From contig CANQGW010000006.1 of the NCBI GenBank assembly GCA_947623555.1, positions 1 to 56,423 on the forward strand: a stretch of DNA of 56,423 bases. Direction: 5' to 3'. The stretch is from an uncultured Clostridia bacterium (lineage in GTDB: Bacteria > Bacillota > Clostridia > TANB77 > CAG-508). Position 1 is the stretch's first letter. Each line of letters opens with the position of its first letter. The translations under genes and the position numbers were made by a program. Positions 11,501 to 20,423 of this stretch are shown here, piece by piece. Below the pieces are notes generated by a model. It had not been told where the DNA came from and made no database searches. It worked only from the letters and a program-made list of their open reading frames with translations.

Positions 11501-11572
11501 TAGTTCACCCTCCAATTTTATTAAGTAAGTATTATATCATAGGAATTTTTTATTTGCAACGGAGTTAGCATG

Positions 11573-11613
11573 AAAAAAGAAAAACATTGTAAAAATCAAA
11601 GTTTTTCTTTTTT
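11573..11613 (-). terminator. Intrinsic terminator after topA
   Basis: The arms AAAAAAGAAAAAC (11573-11585) and GTTTTTCTTTTTT (11601-11613) form a stem downstream of the topA stop. On the minus strand it ends in a T run. Confidence 0.7.
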
Positions 11614-11649
11614 AACATATTACTTATAATTTAGGTAAAATAAATTTTA

Positions 11650-13722
11650 CTATTTATTTTTTCCTTTACTTTTTTTACTTTTTGTTTTTCTCTTTGTAGT
11701 TCTTCTTCTTGTTACTTTTTTATTATCTTCTGGGCTCCAAGTTTCTCCTACCTTTGGTGCATTCCAAGAAATATAATTACAAGATTTTGGATTATTTTCA
11801 CATATATAATACTTTTTCCCTCTTTTTGTTTTTCTTACCTGTACAGTGCTACCGCAAACTGGGCATGGTACATTAACTGTTTCTACAATTGGCTTTGCGT
11901 TTTTACATTCTGGGTAACCAGGGCAAGCTAAAAATTTTCCGTATCTGCCATATTTATATACCATTAATCTTCCACATTTTTCACAAACTACATCAGAAAC
12001 TTCATCTTCTAGTTTTACATGTTCTAACTCTTTTTCTACTTTTTCTACTTCTTTTTCAAATGGTCCATAAAATGTACGAATTACTTGCTTCCATTTTTCT
12101 TTTCCTTCTGCAACTTCGTCAAATTCTTGCTCTATTTTTGCAGTAAATTCTACATTTATAACATCTGCAAAGTTTTCCACTAATAACTTATTTACAACCC
12201 TTCCTAGTTCAGTTGGATGTAATTGTTTTTGCTCCTTTTCAATATACCTTCTTTCTAGAATTGTGGTAATTGTTGGTGAGTAAGTACTTGGTCTACCTAT
12301 TCCCTTTTCTTCTAGTGCTTTTACTAGGCTTGCTTCTGTATATCTTGCAGGTGGTTGTGTAAAGCTTTGCTTTGGCTCTAGCTTTTCTTTTTTTACTTCC
12401 TGATTAATTTTTAAATCTGGTACTGAAGTTTGTTCTTCTTCTTCCTTTTCATTTTCTGTTGTTTCTACATAAAGTGTCATAAACCCTTTAAACTTTAGTG
12501 TTTGCCCGTTTGCTTTAAAAATATAATCGTTTACATTTATTTGTGCACTAATAGTATCAAATACAGCTTGTGCCATTTGGCTTGCGATAAACCTATTATA
12601 TATTAACCTATATAACTTATATTGATCTGGTGTTAAATGATCTTTTATTTCTTCTGGAGTTAAATCTACATAAGTTGGCCTTATTGCTTCATGGGCATCT
12701 TGTGCATTTTGGTTTGTTTTATAATATCTATTTTCATAATAGCTTGGTCCATAAGTTTTAGTAATATGGTCTTTTGCAGCTTTCCTTGCCTCCTCTGAAA
12801 TTCTAGTAGAGTCAGTTCTCATGTAAGTAATTAAGCCCACTGTTCCTCTTTGCCCTACATTTACTCCTTCGTAAAGGCCTTGTGCGGTTGACATTGTTTT
12901 CTTTAATGTAAAACCTAATTTTCTTGAAGCTTCTTGTTGCATTGTACTAGTAGTAAATGGTGGTGCTGGTGTTCTTTTCTTTTCTCCTTTTTTTACATCT
13001 GTAACAATATACTTGCCATTTTTAATTTGCTGTAAAACTTCATTTACTTCTTCTTCGTTATGAAGATCTAATTTTTTGCCAGCCTTTCCATAAAAAGTGG
13101 CTAAAAATGTTTTTTTAGAAGCTTCATCTTTAAGTGTTGCATAAATATTCCAATACTCCTCTGGTACAAAATGCTCTATTTCTTCTTCTCTATCTACAAT
13201 TAATTTAACTGCAACAGACTGTACTCTACCTGCAGATAATCCTCTTTTTACTTTTTTCCATAAAACTGGGCTAATTTTATAACCAACAATTCTATCTAGC
13301 ACACGTCTTGCTTGTTGTGCATCTGTTAAATTCATATCTATTTTTCTAGGTTTTTTTATGCTTTCTTTTACTGTTTCTTTTGTAATTTCATTAAAAGTTA
13401 CTCTGCAGTTGCTATCTATAGGTATTTCTAAAATATGTGCTAGATGCCAAGCAATTGCCTCTCCCTCGCGGTCAGGGTCAGTTGCTAAATATACTTCTTT
13501 TGCATTTGTAGCTTCCTTTTTTAATGTTTTTATTAAATCCCCTTTTCCACGTATATTAATGTATTCTGGCTCAAAATCTTCTTCTATTTTTATACCCATT
13601 TTAGATTTTGGTAAATCCCTAATGTGTCCCATTGATGCCATTACTTTTGTATTTCCACCTAAAAATTTTTTAATAGTATTTGCTTTTGCTGGTGACTCTA
13701 CAATGATTAATTTATCTGCCAT
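11650..13722 (-). CDS. topA: DNA topoisomerase I (type IA)
   Basis: This enzyme relaxes negative supercoils through a transient 5'-phosphotyrosine bond. The 690-residue protein has the TOPRIM domain (IIVESPAKANTIKKFLG at residues 6-22; DPDREGEAIAWH near 80) and the catalytic tyrosine in GLITYMRTDSTR. Its C-terminal part has two four-cysteine zinc ribbons (CEKCG...CPGYPEC and CPVCG...CENNPKSC). A very basic Lys/Arg tail of about 25 residues ends it, typical of Firmicute enzymes. The start is supported by AAGGAGAA. It lies upstream of the SNF2 gene and trmFO, in the same direction. Confidence 0.98.
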   Translation of the reverse strand: MADKLIIVESPAKANTIKKFLGGNTKVMASMGHIRDLPKSKMGIKIEEDFEPEYINIRGKGDLIKTLKKEATNAKEVYLATDPDREGEAIAWHLAHILEIPIDSNCRVTFNEITKETVKESIKKPRKIDMNLTDAQQARRVLDRIVGYKISPVLWKKVKRGLSAGRVQSVAVKLIVDREEEIEHFVPEEYWNIYATLKDEASKKTFLATFYGKAGKKLDLHNEEEVNEVLQQIKNGKYIVTDVKKGEKKRTPAPPFTTSTMQQEASRKLGFTLKKTMSTAQGLYEGVNVGQRGTVGLITYMRTDSTRISEEARKAAKDHITKTYGPSYYENRYYKTNQNAQDAHEAIRPTYVDLTPEEIKDHLTPDQYKLYRLIYNRFIASQMAQAVFDTISAQINVNDYIFKANGQTLKFKGFMTLYVETTENEKEEEEQTSVPDLKINQEVKKEKLEPKQSFTQPPARYTEASLVKALEEKGIGRPSTYSPTITTILERRYIEKEQKQLHPTELGRVVNKLLVENFADVINVEFTAKIEQEFDEVAEGKEKWKQVIRTFYGPFEKEVEKVEKELEHVKLEDEVSDVVCEKCGRLMVYKYGRYGKFLACPGYPECKNAKPIVETVNVPCPVCGSTVQVRKTKRGKKYYICENNPKSCNYISWNAPKVGETWSPEDNKKVTRRRTTKRKTKSKKSKGKNK

Positions 13723-13836
13723 TTATTCTTCTCCTTTTGTTTTAAACTATATAGTATAATAGCTTAATTTTTTATATTTTGCAAGTATTTTATTCTCCTT
13801 TTTTTATTATAGAAGAAATCAAGCAAAAATAATCAT

Positions 13837-13875
13837 AAAAATAAAGTTTTATTTTTAAAATAAAACTTTATTTTT
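13837..13875. terminator. Bidirectional-looking terminator after dut
   Basis: A near-perfect palindrome (13841-13855 with 13857-13871, extended by A and T runs) lies 26 bases after the dut stop. T runs follow it on both strands. It should end dut transcription before topA. Confidence 0.65.
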
Positions 13876-13901
13876 AGTTTGTATTGTAAAACTAATAATA
13901 A

Positions 13902-14363
13902 TTATTTACTTGTAGAACCAAATCCACCTGTTCTTTGACCTTCTGCTACATCATTATCTGTTACTAAATATTTTTGAAAAATTGCTTGTCCTATACATTC
14001 ACCTTTTTTTATTTCTACCGCTTCTGGTTTTATATTATAAAAAGCAAACATAATATGACCGTCGTTTTCTGGGTTTTCGTAATAGTCTGCATCTATAATA
14101 CCTATACTGTTTGCCATTACTAACCCCTTTTTCTTTGGGTTTGAGCTTCTATTGCATATCATTAAATATTCATCTTCTGGCATATATGCTTTTAACCCTG
14201 TTTTTATTAGTGTTGGTGCTTGCCCCAAAGTAAATGCTGGTACAATGCAGTCTTCTGCTGCTTCTACATCATAACCTGCTGAATATTTTGTTTTACGCAC
14301 TGGCATATTAATATTATTATTTTCAAATCCCTTTGCTATTTCAAATCCTCTTACTTTTTCCAT
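13902..14363 (-). CDS. dut: dUTP diphosphatase (trimeric dUTPase)
   Basis: The enzyme hydrolyses dUTP to dUMP and pyrophosphate, keeping uracil out of DNA and supplying thymidylate synthesis. All five dUTPase motifs are visible in order in the 153 residues: AGYDVEA (1), NRSSNPKKKG (2, with the phosphate-binding Arg/Ser), GIIDADYYENPEN (3), KKGECIGQAIF (4) and the glycine-rich C-terminal arm RTGGFGSTSK (5) that closes over the substrate. Motifs 2 and 3 differ slightly from the Escherichia coli form, as in many Clostridia. It stands alone, transcribed away from feoA, and is followed by a terminator. Confidence 0.95.
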   Translation of the reverse strand: MEKVRGFEIAKGFENNNINMPVRKTKYSAGYDVEAAEDCIVPAFTLGQAPTLIKTGLKAYMPEDEYLMICNRSSNPKKKGLVMANSIGIIDADYYENPENDGHIMFAFYNIKPEAVEIKKGECIGQAIFQKYLVTDNDVAEGQRTGGFGSTSK

Positions 14364-14521
14364 AATTTATCTTCCCTTATATTAAAATTTAGGTTTTTTT
14401 GGATCCCTATAAACCATATTTATTATATTATACATTCTGACAAAAGTCATCTTTTTTTCACATTTTTTTATAGAAATCATAAAATATAATAACTGATATT
14501 TTAATCATATTGGAGGACATA

Positions 14522-14749
14522 ATGTTAAATACTTTAAATAAATTAAGCTTAAATAAAACGGCAAAAATTGAATCTTTAAATTGTACAGGTATAAATCATA
14601 GAAGGCTATTAGATTTAGGGTTAGTAAAAGGTACAAAGATTACTCCTGTATTAATTAGCCCAAGCGGTGACCCTACTGCTTATGAAGTTCGTGGTAGTGT
14701 AATTGCTTTACGAAGCGAAGATAGCTCAAAAATTATAATAAACATGTAG
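14522..14749 (+). CDS. feoA: FeoA-family SH3-like protein
   Basis: FeoA is a small cytoplasmic SH3-fold protein that assists the ferrous-iron transporter FeoB; related domains occur in DtxR-type regulators. The 75 residues contain the typical core: CTGINHRRLLDLGLVKGTKI, then PSGDPTAYEVRGSVIALR. I start at the ATG at 14522 because GGAGG ends 6 bases before it; the upstream TTG includes that ribosome-binding site. No feoB is in the window, so this is a stand-alone copy. It has its own terminator and is divergent from dut. Confidence 0.88.
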   Translation: MLNTLNKLSLNKTAKIESLNCTGINHRRLLDLGLVKGTKITPVLISPSGDPTAYEVRGSVIALRSEDSSKIIINM

Positions 14750-14760
14750 ACATAAAAAAA

Positions 14761-14797
14761 GCATTTATTTTTAAAAATATATTTTAAAAATAAATGC
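14761..14797. terminator. Bidirectional terminator between feoA and the 101-residue gene
   Basis: The 16-base arms 14761-14776 and 14782-14797 pair perfectly. They are flanked by an A run and a T run, and the stem lies between two convergent genes. Confidence 0.88.
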
Positions 14798-14804
14798 CTT
14801 TTTT

Positions 14805-15110
14805 CTAAATTGCCATATCTTCTAGAACATATTTGAGATCAATTGGTGTTACTTTGTTTTTTAGTAAAATACTTAATAAATGTTCTACTTCGCATTTTTG
14901 CTTGCATATATGATTAAATTCTTGTTTCTCTTCATTTATTTCATTATTTACTATTTCAGTTTTAATAATTCCTACGCCATATTTCTTTTCATCATTTTGG
15001 CTAAAGTTATTATATTTTGTTTTATAATACTTTAGCATTATCGTATGGGTTGTTTCTTCATTTTCTGAATTAACTGTAGTTTTCCCATAGATCTTTTTAA
15101 ATAAATGCAT
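14805..15110 (-). CDS. Small hypothetical protein (DUF6514-like)
   Basis: A 101-residue cytoplasmic protein. The core YYKTKYNNFSQNDEKKYGVGI and the ending KNKVTPIDLKYVLEDMAI resemble a family of roughly 100-residue Firmicute proteins that end with a TPxxLxxVxED pattern (I believe DUF6514), whose function is unknown. I start at the ATG at 15110, which has AAGGGGG 12 bases upstream. The upstream ATG at 15161 has no ribosome-binding site and lies beside a promoter-like TATACT. Confidence 0.6.
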   Translation of the reverse strand: MHLFKKIYGKTTVNSENEETTHTIMLKYYKTKYNNFSQNDEKKYGVGIIKTEIVNNEINEEKQEFNHICKQKCEVEHLLSILLKNKVTPIDLKYVLEDMAI

Positions 15111-15193
15111 ATACTTATTATTCCCCCTTTTCTTTTGTATGGTGAGAATAAAGTATATCATACATTATATGTGATAACAAGTATTTTCGTATG

Positions 15194-16321
15194 TCAAAAA
15201 TTGCCAAAATTCGACAATTTTATTTCATTATAAATTTTATCTTCCACATCTGGAATTGCTATTCTTTGTGCTTTTAAGCCCATTGTCTCTAAAAGTTTTT
15301 TATCCTTTACCAATTTAGAAATTTCGCTATTTAAAATATTAGAATTTAAGTTTTTATCTAAAATAATTTTAGCTGCACCTACATTTTCTAATACTCTTGC
15401 ATTGTATTCTTGGTGATTTTCTGTTGCAAACGGAAAAGGTATAAATATAGCTGGTTTTCCTACATTAGCAATTTCAGTAATGGTCATTGCTCCGCTTCTG
15501 CATACTACTAAATCAACAATGTTAATCATTTGCTCCATATTGTATATATATGGAACAATTTTAACATTTGGTATACTGTCTATTTGTAAATTATATTTTT
15601 GATATAAAATATCTTTTATTTCTTCATACTGTGAAGGTCCTGCAGCCCACATTATTTGATAGTTTTCATTTTTCTTTTCAGAAATTATTTCTAGCAAGCT
15701 TTGATTAATACTTTGTGCTCCTTGGCTACCTCCAAAAAATAGTACAATTGGTTTATCTAAACTTAATTTGTTTTGATTTAAGATTTCTCTTTTTTCATTT
15801 TCCGAAATTTTTATTTTCTTTACTTTAGTTGGTGTTCCTGTAACACATACTTGTTTGGCTTTTGGAAGTCTTTTTTTAGCATCTTCAAACCCTACTAAAA
15901 CTTTATCTGCTTTATTTGATAATATTTTTACTGCGACCCCCGGAAACGCATTGCTTTCATGAAGTACAAGGGGTACTTTTTTTCTTTTAGCAGCTAACCC
16001 TACTGGTACACAAATATATCCACCAGTGCCTATTACTAAATCTGGCTTAAATTCTTCTATCATTTTCTTTACTATTTTTATGCAATGGAATGTTTTATAT
16101 ATTTTTTTTATATTGTCTAAAGAAATAGTGCGGTCAAACCCATAAGCATCTATAGTTTTTAAGGCATAGCCTGCTCTTGGTACTAAATCGTTTTCTAGCC
16201 CTCTATTAGTTCCTATAAAAATAATCTGTGAGTTTGGCTCTTCTTTTTTTATTTTATTTGCAATAGCTAAACCTGGGTTTATGTGTCCTCCTGTACCTGC
16301 AGCTGCTATTATTACTTTCAT
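15194..16321 (-). CDS. murG: UDP-GlcNAc:lipid I N-acetylglucosaminyltransferase
   Basis: MurG is a peripheral inner-face membrane enzyme that adds GlcNAc to lipid I, giving lipid II. The 375 residues contain the N-terminal GTGGHINPGLAIA loop, GGSQGAQSIN at the start of the C-terminal domain, and the donor-binding FATENHQEYNA. The start has AAGGAGG 7 bases upstream. It is the last gene of the dcw cluster, 30 bases after the true (recoded) end of ftsW. It stops with TGA, showing that UGA is a stop codon here. Confidence 0.97.
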   Translation of the reverse strand: MKVIIAAAGTGGHINPGLAIANKIKKEEPNSQIIFIGTNRGLENDLVPRAGYALKTIDAYGFDRTISLDNIKKIYKTFHCIKIVKKMIEEFKPDLVIGTGGYICVPVGLAAKRKKVPLVLHESNAFPGVAVKILSNKADKVLVGFEDAKKRLPKAKQVCVTGTPTKVKKIKISENEKREILNQNKLSLDKPIVLFFGGSQGAQSINQSLLEIISEKKNENYQIMWAAGPSQYEEIKDILYQKYNLQIDSIPNVKIVPYIYNMEQMINIVDLVVCRSGAMTITEIANVGKPAIFIPFPFATENHQEYNARVLENVGAAKIILDKNLNSNILNSEISKLVKDKKLLETMGLKAQRIAIPDVEDKIYNEIKLSNFGNF

Positions 16322-16351
16322 CTACTTCCTCCTTTTTGAAGCATTTATATT

Positions 16352-17510
16352 TTACACTTTACTTCCTGCACGCGATATATTTAAAAGCACTCCGCATACT
16401 AGCTAGTAAAATAAATAATGAACTTCCGCCATAACTAAAGAATGGTAAAGATATTCCCGTATTTGGAATAGATGATGTTACAACTGCTATATTTAAAATT
16501 GTTTGTATTGCTACTAAACTTATAATTCCAACAGCAATTAATGCGCCAAATGTATCAGGTGCCTTAATTGCAACTAAAATACCTCTCCAAATTAATATTG
16601 CAAAAAGCATAATTATTATACTGCAACCAACAAATCCTAATTCCTCTGCTATTATAGAAAATATAAAGTCGTTTTGTGGCATTGATATGTATAAATATTT
16701 TTGTTTACTTTCTCCTAATCCTGCCCCCAATAGTCCACCTGAACCTATAGCATATAAACTTTGTATAACTTGCCATCCATCACCTAATGGATCTTGAAAT
16801 GGATCTAAAAATGATACAATTCTTCCTAAACGAAAACTATCGCCTGAACCTCCAGAAGTAAGTTTATATACTAAAAATGCACCTATTCCACCTGCTCCTA
16901 AAATACCTGATAAAATAAAATATAACATTCTTGCTCCTGCAACTATCATCATAATGCAAGCTATCATTGCTATTATTAAAGATGCGCTTAAATGGTTTTG
17001 TATTAAATATAAAATGCCAATTGGTGGAATAATAAAGCAAAGTGGTTTTACAAATCCTAGCCAAAAATCTTTTAGTTCATTTTTATGATCTGATAAATAA
17101 CCTGCATAAAAGATAATTAAGCCTATTTTTGTAAACTCTGATGGTTGAAACTGACCTATTCCTGGGATAGCCACCCATCTTCTAGCACCATTGGCAGAAA
17201 CGCCAAGCCCTGGTACTAATACCAACAGCAAAATTATACAAGAGGCAAAGTAAATAGGCCAATAAAATTTTTTGTAAAATCTGTAGTCTACCTTTGAAAG
17301 TATAAACATTGTAATTATCCCTAAAATTCCAAACACAAGTTGCCTGCCTGCATAAGTGTAGCTTTCGCTATTTTCTGCAAGTGCTGATGGAGCTGACGCA
17401 GAAAGTACCATAACAATTCCTAATGCAAGTAAAATAAAAACTACTGCACATAATATAAAATCAAATGGTTGGTTAACAAACTTTGAAACTTTTTTAACTT
17501 TTTTTTGCAT
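16352..17510 (-). CDS. ftsW: FtsW/SpoVE-type SEDS glycosyltransferase, +1 recoded at CGGA
   Basis: This polytopic membrane protein polymerises lipid II at the septum with a class B PBP. It has about ten membrane segments, from FDFILCAVVFILLALGIVMVLSAS on. The family signatures GIGQFQPSE, SIIAEELGF and PNTGISLPFFSYGGSS are present. In the zero frame it ends with an atypical MRSAFKYIACRK. If ATG CGGA is read with a +1 shift at 16391-16394, the ending becomes MGVLLNISRAGSKV and stops at 16352; LLNISR after a glycine is the hallmark FtsW/SpoVE ending. The recoded product has 385 residues. It lies 9 bases after mraY and just before murG. FtsW and SpoVE cannot be told apart from sequence alone. Confidence 0.92.
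16391..16394 (-). other. CGGA +1 recoding site 2 (ftsW C-terminus)
   Basis: CTA GCT AGT ATG is followed by CGGA and GTG CTT. The +1 reading restores the conserved family ending. The preceding codon is ATG, which makes re-pairing of the peptidyl-tRNA on TGC implausible and points to an A-site event. Confidence 0.85.
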
Positions 17511-17519
17511 TTGTTCCTC

Positions 17520-18509
17520 CTAAATTGAAGCTATTCCTATTACACAACATAATAATGTAATAAGGCTAAATACTGATACAATTTTATTTTCGTTCCATCC
17601 ACATAGTTCAAAATGATGGTGTATTGGAGTCATTTTAAAAATTCTTTTTCCTGTTTTTTTAAAGTGCCTTACTTGAATCATAACAGAAAGAGTTTCTATT
17701 ACTGGAACTAATGCAACTATAATTAACAATAATGGCATTTTTAAATAAAGTGCCATACTTGCAATAGCTCCACCTATTAATAGTGAGCCTGTATCTCCCA
17801 TCATTATTTTAGCTGGATGAAGATTAAATATTAAAAATCCTAGACAAGTTCCAATTAATATACTACCAAATATAGTAATTTCTTTAACTCCTGTCATAAA
17901 ACCAATAACAGTTAGGGTAGTAAAAATTATTGTTGTTACACTTGTAGAAAGCCCATCTATTCCATCGGTTAAGTTAACGGCATTAGTAGTTGCGAGCATA
18001 ACAATTACTGCAAATGGTACATATAGCCATATAGGAAGTGTTATATATGTTTTAAAAAATGGAATATATGTATCTGTTCCTATTTGTATAAATTGTGTTA
18101 TATATAAGCAAAAAGCTACCGAAACTATTAATAAGCCTAACATCTTGTATGCTGGTTTTAACCCTTCTGTATTTTTGCCTATTAATTTTTTCAAATCATC
18201 TATTAAACCTATCACTCCAAATCCAATGCTTGAAATAATTAATGGAATTAAGTTTACAATGCTTTGCTTTTCTAGCTCATTTCCTGATAAATAAAGTTTT
18301 AAAAATGCATATATTCCTACTAGCAAAATAGTAATAATAATTATTATTCCACCCATAGTTGGAGTTCCCTGTTTTTTCAAGTGTGACTGTGGACCTTCTG
18401 TTCTTTCTAGCTGACCTACTTTTAATTTTTTTAAAATAGGTATTACAAGCATAGAAATTACAAAACTAACTGCTAAAGAAATAATAATAAGTTTAGTTTG
18501 AAATCCCAT
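17520..18509 (-). CDS. mraY: Phospho-N-acetylmuramoyl-pentapeptide transferase
   Basis: MraY transfers phospho-MurNAc-pentapeptide from UDP to undecaprenyl phosphate, forming lipid I. The 329 residues have about ten membrane segments and the catalytic motifs QSHLKKQGTPTMGG, LIDDLKK, NAVNLTDGIDGLS and the cytoplasmic PIHHHFEL. It lies 39 bases after murE and 9 bases before ftsW in one transcript. murF, usually between murE and mraY, and murD, usually after mraY, are absent here. Confidence 0.98.
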   Translation of the reverse strand: MGFQTKLIIISLAVSFVISMLVIPILKKLKVGQLERTEGPQSHLKKQGTPTMGGIIIIITILLVGIYAFLKLYLSGNELEKQSIVNLIPLIISSIGFGVIGLIDDLKKLIGKNTEGLKPAYKMLGLLIVSVAFCLYITQFIQIGTDTYIPFFKTYITLPIWLYVPFAVIVMLATTNAVNLTDGIDGLSTSVTTIIFTTLTVIGFMTGVKEITIFGSILIGTCLGFLIFNLHPAKIMMGDTGSLLIGGAIASMALYLKMPLLLIIVALVPVIETLSVMIQVRHFKKTGKRIFKMTPIHHHFELCGWNENKIVSVFSLITLLCCVIGIASI

Positions 18510-18548
18510 CTTTCCTCCTTCGTTAAATTAAGTTTTTATATTGTAATT

Positions 18549-20021
18549 TTAGTTTTCTAAAATATCTTTTATAATTTTTCTTTCATCAAATGGATATTTT
18601 TTTCCATTTATTTCTTGAGTTAACTCATGACCCTTTCCTGCAATTACAATAATATCTTTTTTATGTGCCATACTAATAGCTTTTTTTATGGCCTCTTTTC
18701 TATCTACAATGCACTCATAGCTGCCCTTTGTTTTTTTAATTCCCTTTTCTATTTGTTCTATAATTTCTTCCGGCTTTTCAGTTCTTGGGTTATCTGATGT
18801 AATAATTGTATGGTTTGCCAAAACTCCAGAAATACTTCCCATTATTGACCTTTTCCCTGGATCCCTGTCTCCGCCACAACCAAATACGCAAATTACTTTA
18901 CCTTGTGTATATGTTTTTACTGTTGTTAAAATGCTTTCCAAACTTTCTGGTGTATGTGCATAATCTATCATAATAGTTAAGTCTTTTGAGTTATTAACAA
19001 GTTCGCTCCTCCCCGGAACTCGAATATCTAGTAATGTTTCTGATATGTTTTGCAAGCTAACTCTAAACTTTAATGCCACACTAATTGCAGCTAATGAATT
19101 GTATACACTAAATCTTCCTGGTATTCCTACCTTTACTCTTTCATTTTTATCTGTTAATTTTACTTTAAAATCAACACTTGAGTTAGTTACAGTTATGTCT
19201 TTAGCTAATAAATTGGCAGGATTATCAATTCCATAAGTTTTAAACTCGCAAGTTGGAACTAACCTAGGTAATTTATTTGCATATACATCATCTGCATTTA
19301 TAAAACCATATTTACACATTTTAAATAGTTTTACTTTTGACTCAAAATATTCTTCCATACTAGAGTGTTCTTTTTTACTAATATGATCTTTAGAAAAGTT
19401 AGTAAATATACCAATGTCAAACTCACAGCCATCTACTCTTCCTAGTTTTAAGCTTTGCGAAGAAACCTCCATTACTGCAACATCACATTTTTCTTTTACC
19501 ATTCTAGCAAGTAATTCTTGCAGTTCTAAACTTTCTGGTGTTGTTCTATCATTATCTCCTAAATTTTTATCACCAATATATGTACAAATTGTTCCTATTA
19601 ACCCTACTTTAAGGCCTTGTTTTTCTAATAATGATTTTATCATAAAAGTTGTTGTTGTTTTTCCTTTTGTTCCAGTTACACCAATTAACTGCAATTTTTT
19701 AGAAGGATTTTTATAATAATTACATGCACAAATGGAAATTGCATGCCTTGTATCTAATGATAATATAAAAGTAACATCTTCTGGTAAATCTTTTACCATA
19801 TCTTTTGATATTTTGTCCGCTTGTGCCATAATTACACTGGCACCATTTTTTATAGCTTCAGTAATATATTTATGACCATCTTCATCAAACCCATCTATTG
19901 CAATAAACATATCACCTTTTTGAACTTTTTGGGAATTACTTTCTATTTTAGCAACATCTACCTCTAAACTTCCCTTTATCTTTAAATCTTCTAGTCCTAA
20001 CAAAATATTTTTAAGTTCCAT
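18549..20021 (-). CDS. murE: UDP-MurNAc-tripeptide synthetase, DAP-type motif
   Basis: MurE adds the third stem-peptide residue in the cytoplasm. The 490 residues show the ATP loop GVTGTKGKTTTTF near 113, the central-domain histidines and GKGHELTQ near the end. The amino-acid selector reads SDNPRTE; DNPR is the form that binds meso-diaminopimelate, so a DAP-type wall is expected. No ribosome-binding site is strong here. The gene is preceded by 92 non-coding bases after the detached PASTA tail of the PBP. Confidence 0.97.
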   Translation of the reverse strand: MELKNILLGLEDLKIKGSLEVDVAKIESNSQKVQKGDMFIAIDGFDEDGHKYITEAIKNGASVIMAQADKISKDMVKDLPEDVTFILSLDTRHAISICACNYYKNPSKKLQLIGVTGTKGKTTTTFMIKSLLEKQGLKVGLIGTICTYIGDKNLGDNDRTTPESLELQELLARMVKEKCDVAVMEVSSQSLKLGRVDGCEFDIGIFTNFSKDHISKKEHSSMEEYFESKVKLFKMCKYGFINADDVYANKLPRLVPTCEFKTYGIDNPANLLAKDITVTNSSVDFKVKLTDKNERVKVGIPGRFSVYNSLAAISVALKFRVSLQNISETLLDIRVPGRSELVNNSKDLTIMIDYAHTPESLESILTTVKTYTQGKVICVFGCGGDRDPGKRSIMGSISGVLANHTIITSDNPRTEKPEEIIEQIEKGIKKTKGSYECIVDRKEAIKKAISMAHKKDIIVIAGKGHELTQEINGKKYPFDERKIIKDILEN

Positions 20022-20113
20022 ACCATTCCCCTATTCTGTTCTAATTTTCCAAATACATTATATAACTAAATGTAATTTTTGTATAGTAATTTTAACAATG
20101 ACGCTAAAAATTT

Positions 20114-20410
20114 TTAAATTGTGGCAATTACTTTTGTTCCTTCGTATATTTTAATACCCTTTTTAGGCAATTGCTCTTTGATAATAGTTTCTTTTTTGTT
20201 ATAATCTTCTGGTTCATTTTTTATTTGCAATTCTAAATTTACTTCTTTTAATGTTTTAACTGCCTCTTCAACTGTCATGCCTTCTATATTAGGTACTTCA
20301 ATTTGCTTTTTCTCGTCTTCTTCAGTTACATTATCTTTTTTTAACTCTAAATAAGGTAAAACTTCTGATAATACTTGACCGCCAACAGGGGCGCCTACGG
20401 CACCTCCTTG
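20114..20410 (-). pseudogene. Detached C-terminal part of the PBP (PASTA domain)
   Basis: On the minus strand, from CAA at 20410 to TAA at 20114, 98 codons encode QGGAVGAPVGGQVLSEVLP, a charged linker, and one PASTA domain (VPNIEGMTVEEAVKTLK...EQLPKKGIKIYEGTKVIATI). This is the missing end of the PBP gene at 32611-34479; joining at the CA dinucleotide gives an in-frame 721-residue protein. It has no start codon or ribosome-binding site, so it is silent while the 12.2-kb element is inserted. The reading frame is fully intact, which means recent insertion or selection for precise excision. Confidence 0.92.
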
Positions 20411-20420
20411 TGTTGCCAGT
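20403..20420 (-). other. Attachment site at the recombinase end of the element
   Basis: The minus strand reads GGCAACA-CA-AGGAGG; the CA at 20409-20410 is the inferred crossover dinucleotide. Element sequence lies on the recombinase side (above 20410) and PBP sequence on the other. The recombinase stop codon lies only 13 bases away. Confidence 0.7.
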
Positions 20421-20423
20421 TTC

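Noticed and set aside
15194..15196. UGA recoded as tryptophan (alternative code)
   Set aside because: murG stops naturally at TGA after the expected length, so UGA is a stop here.
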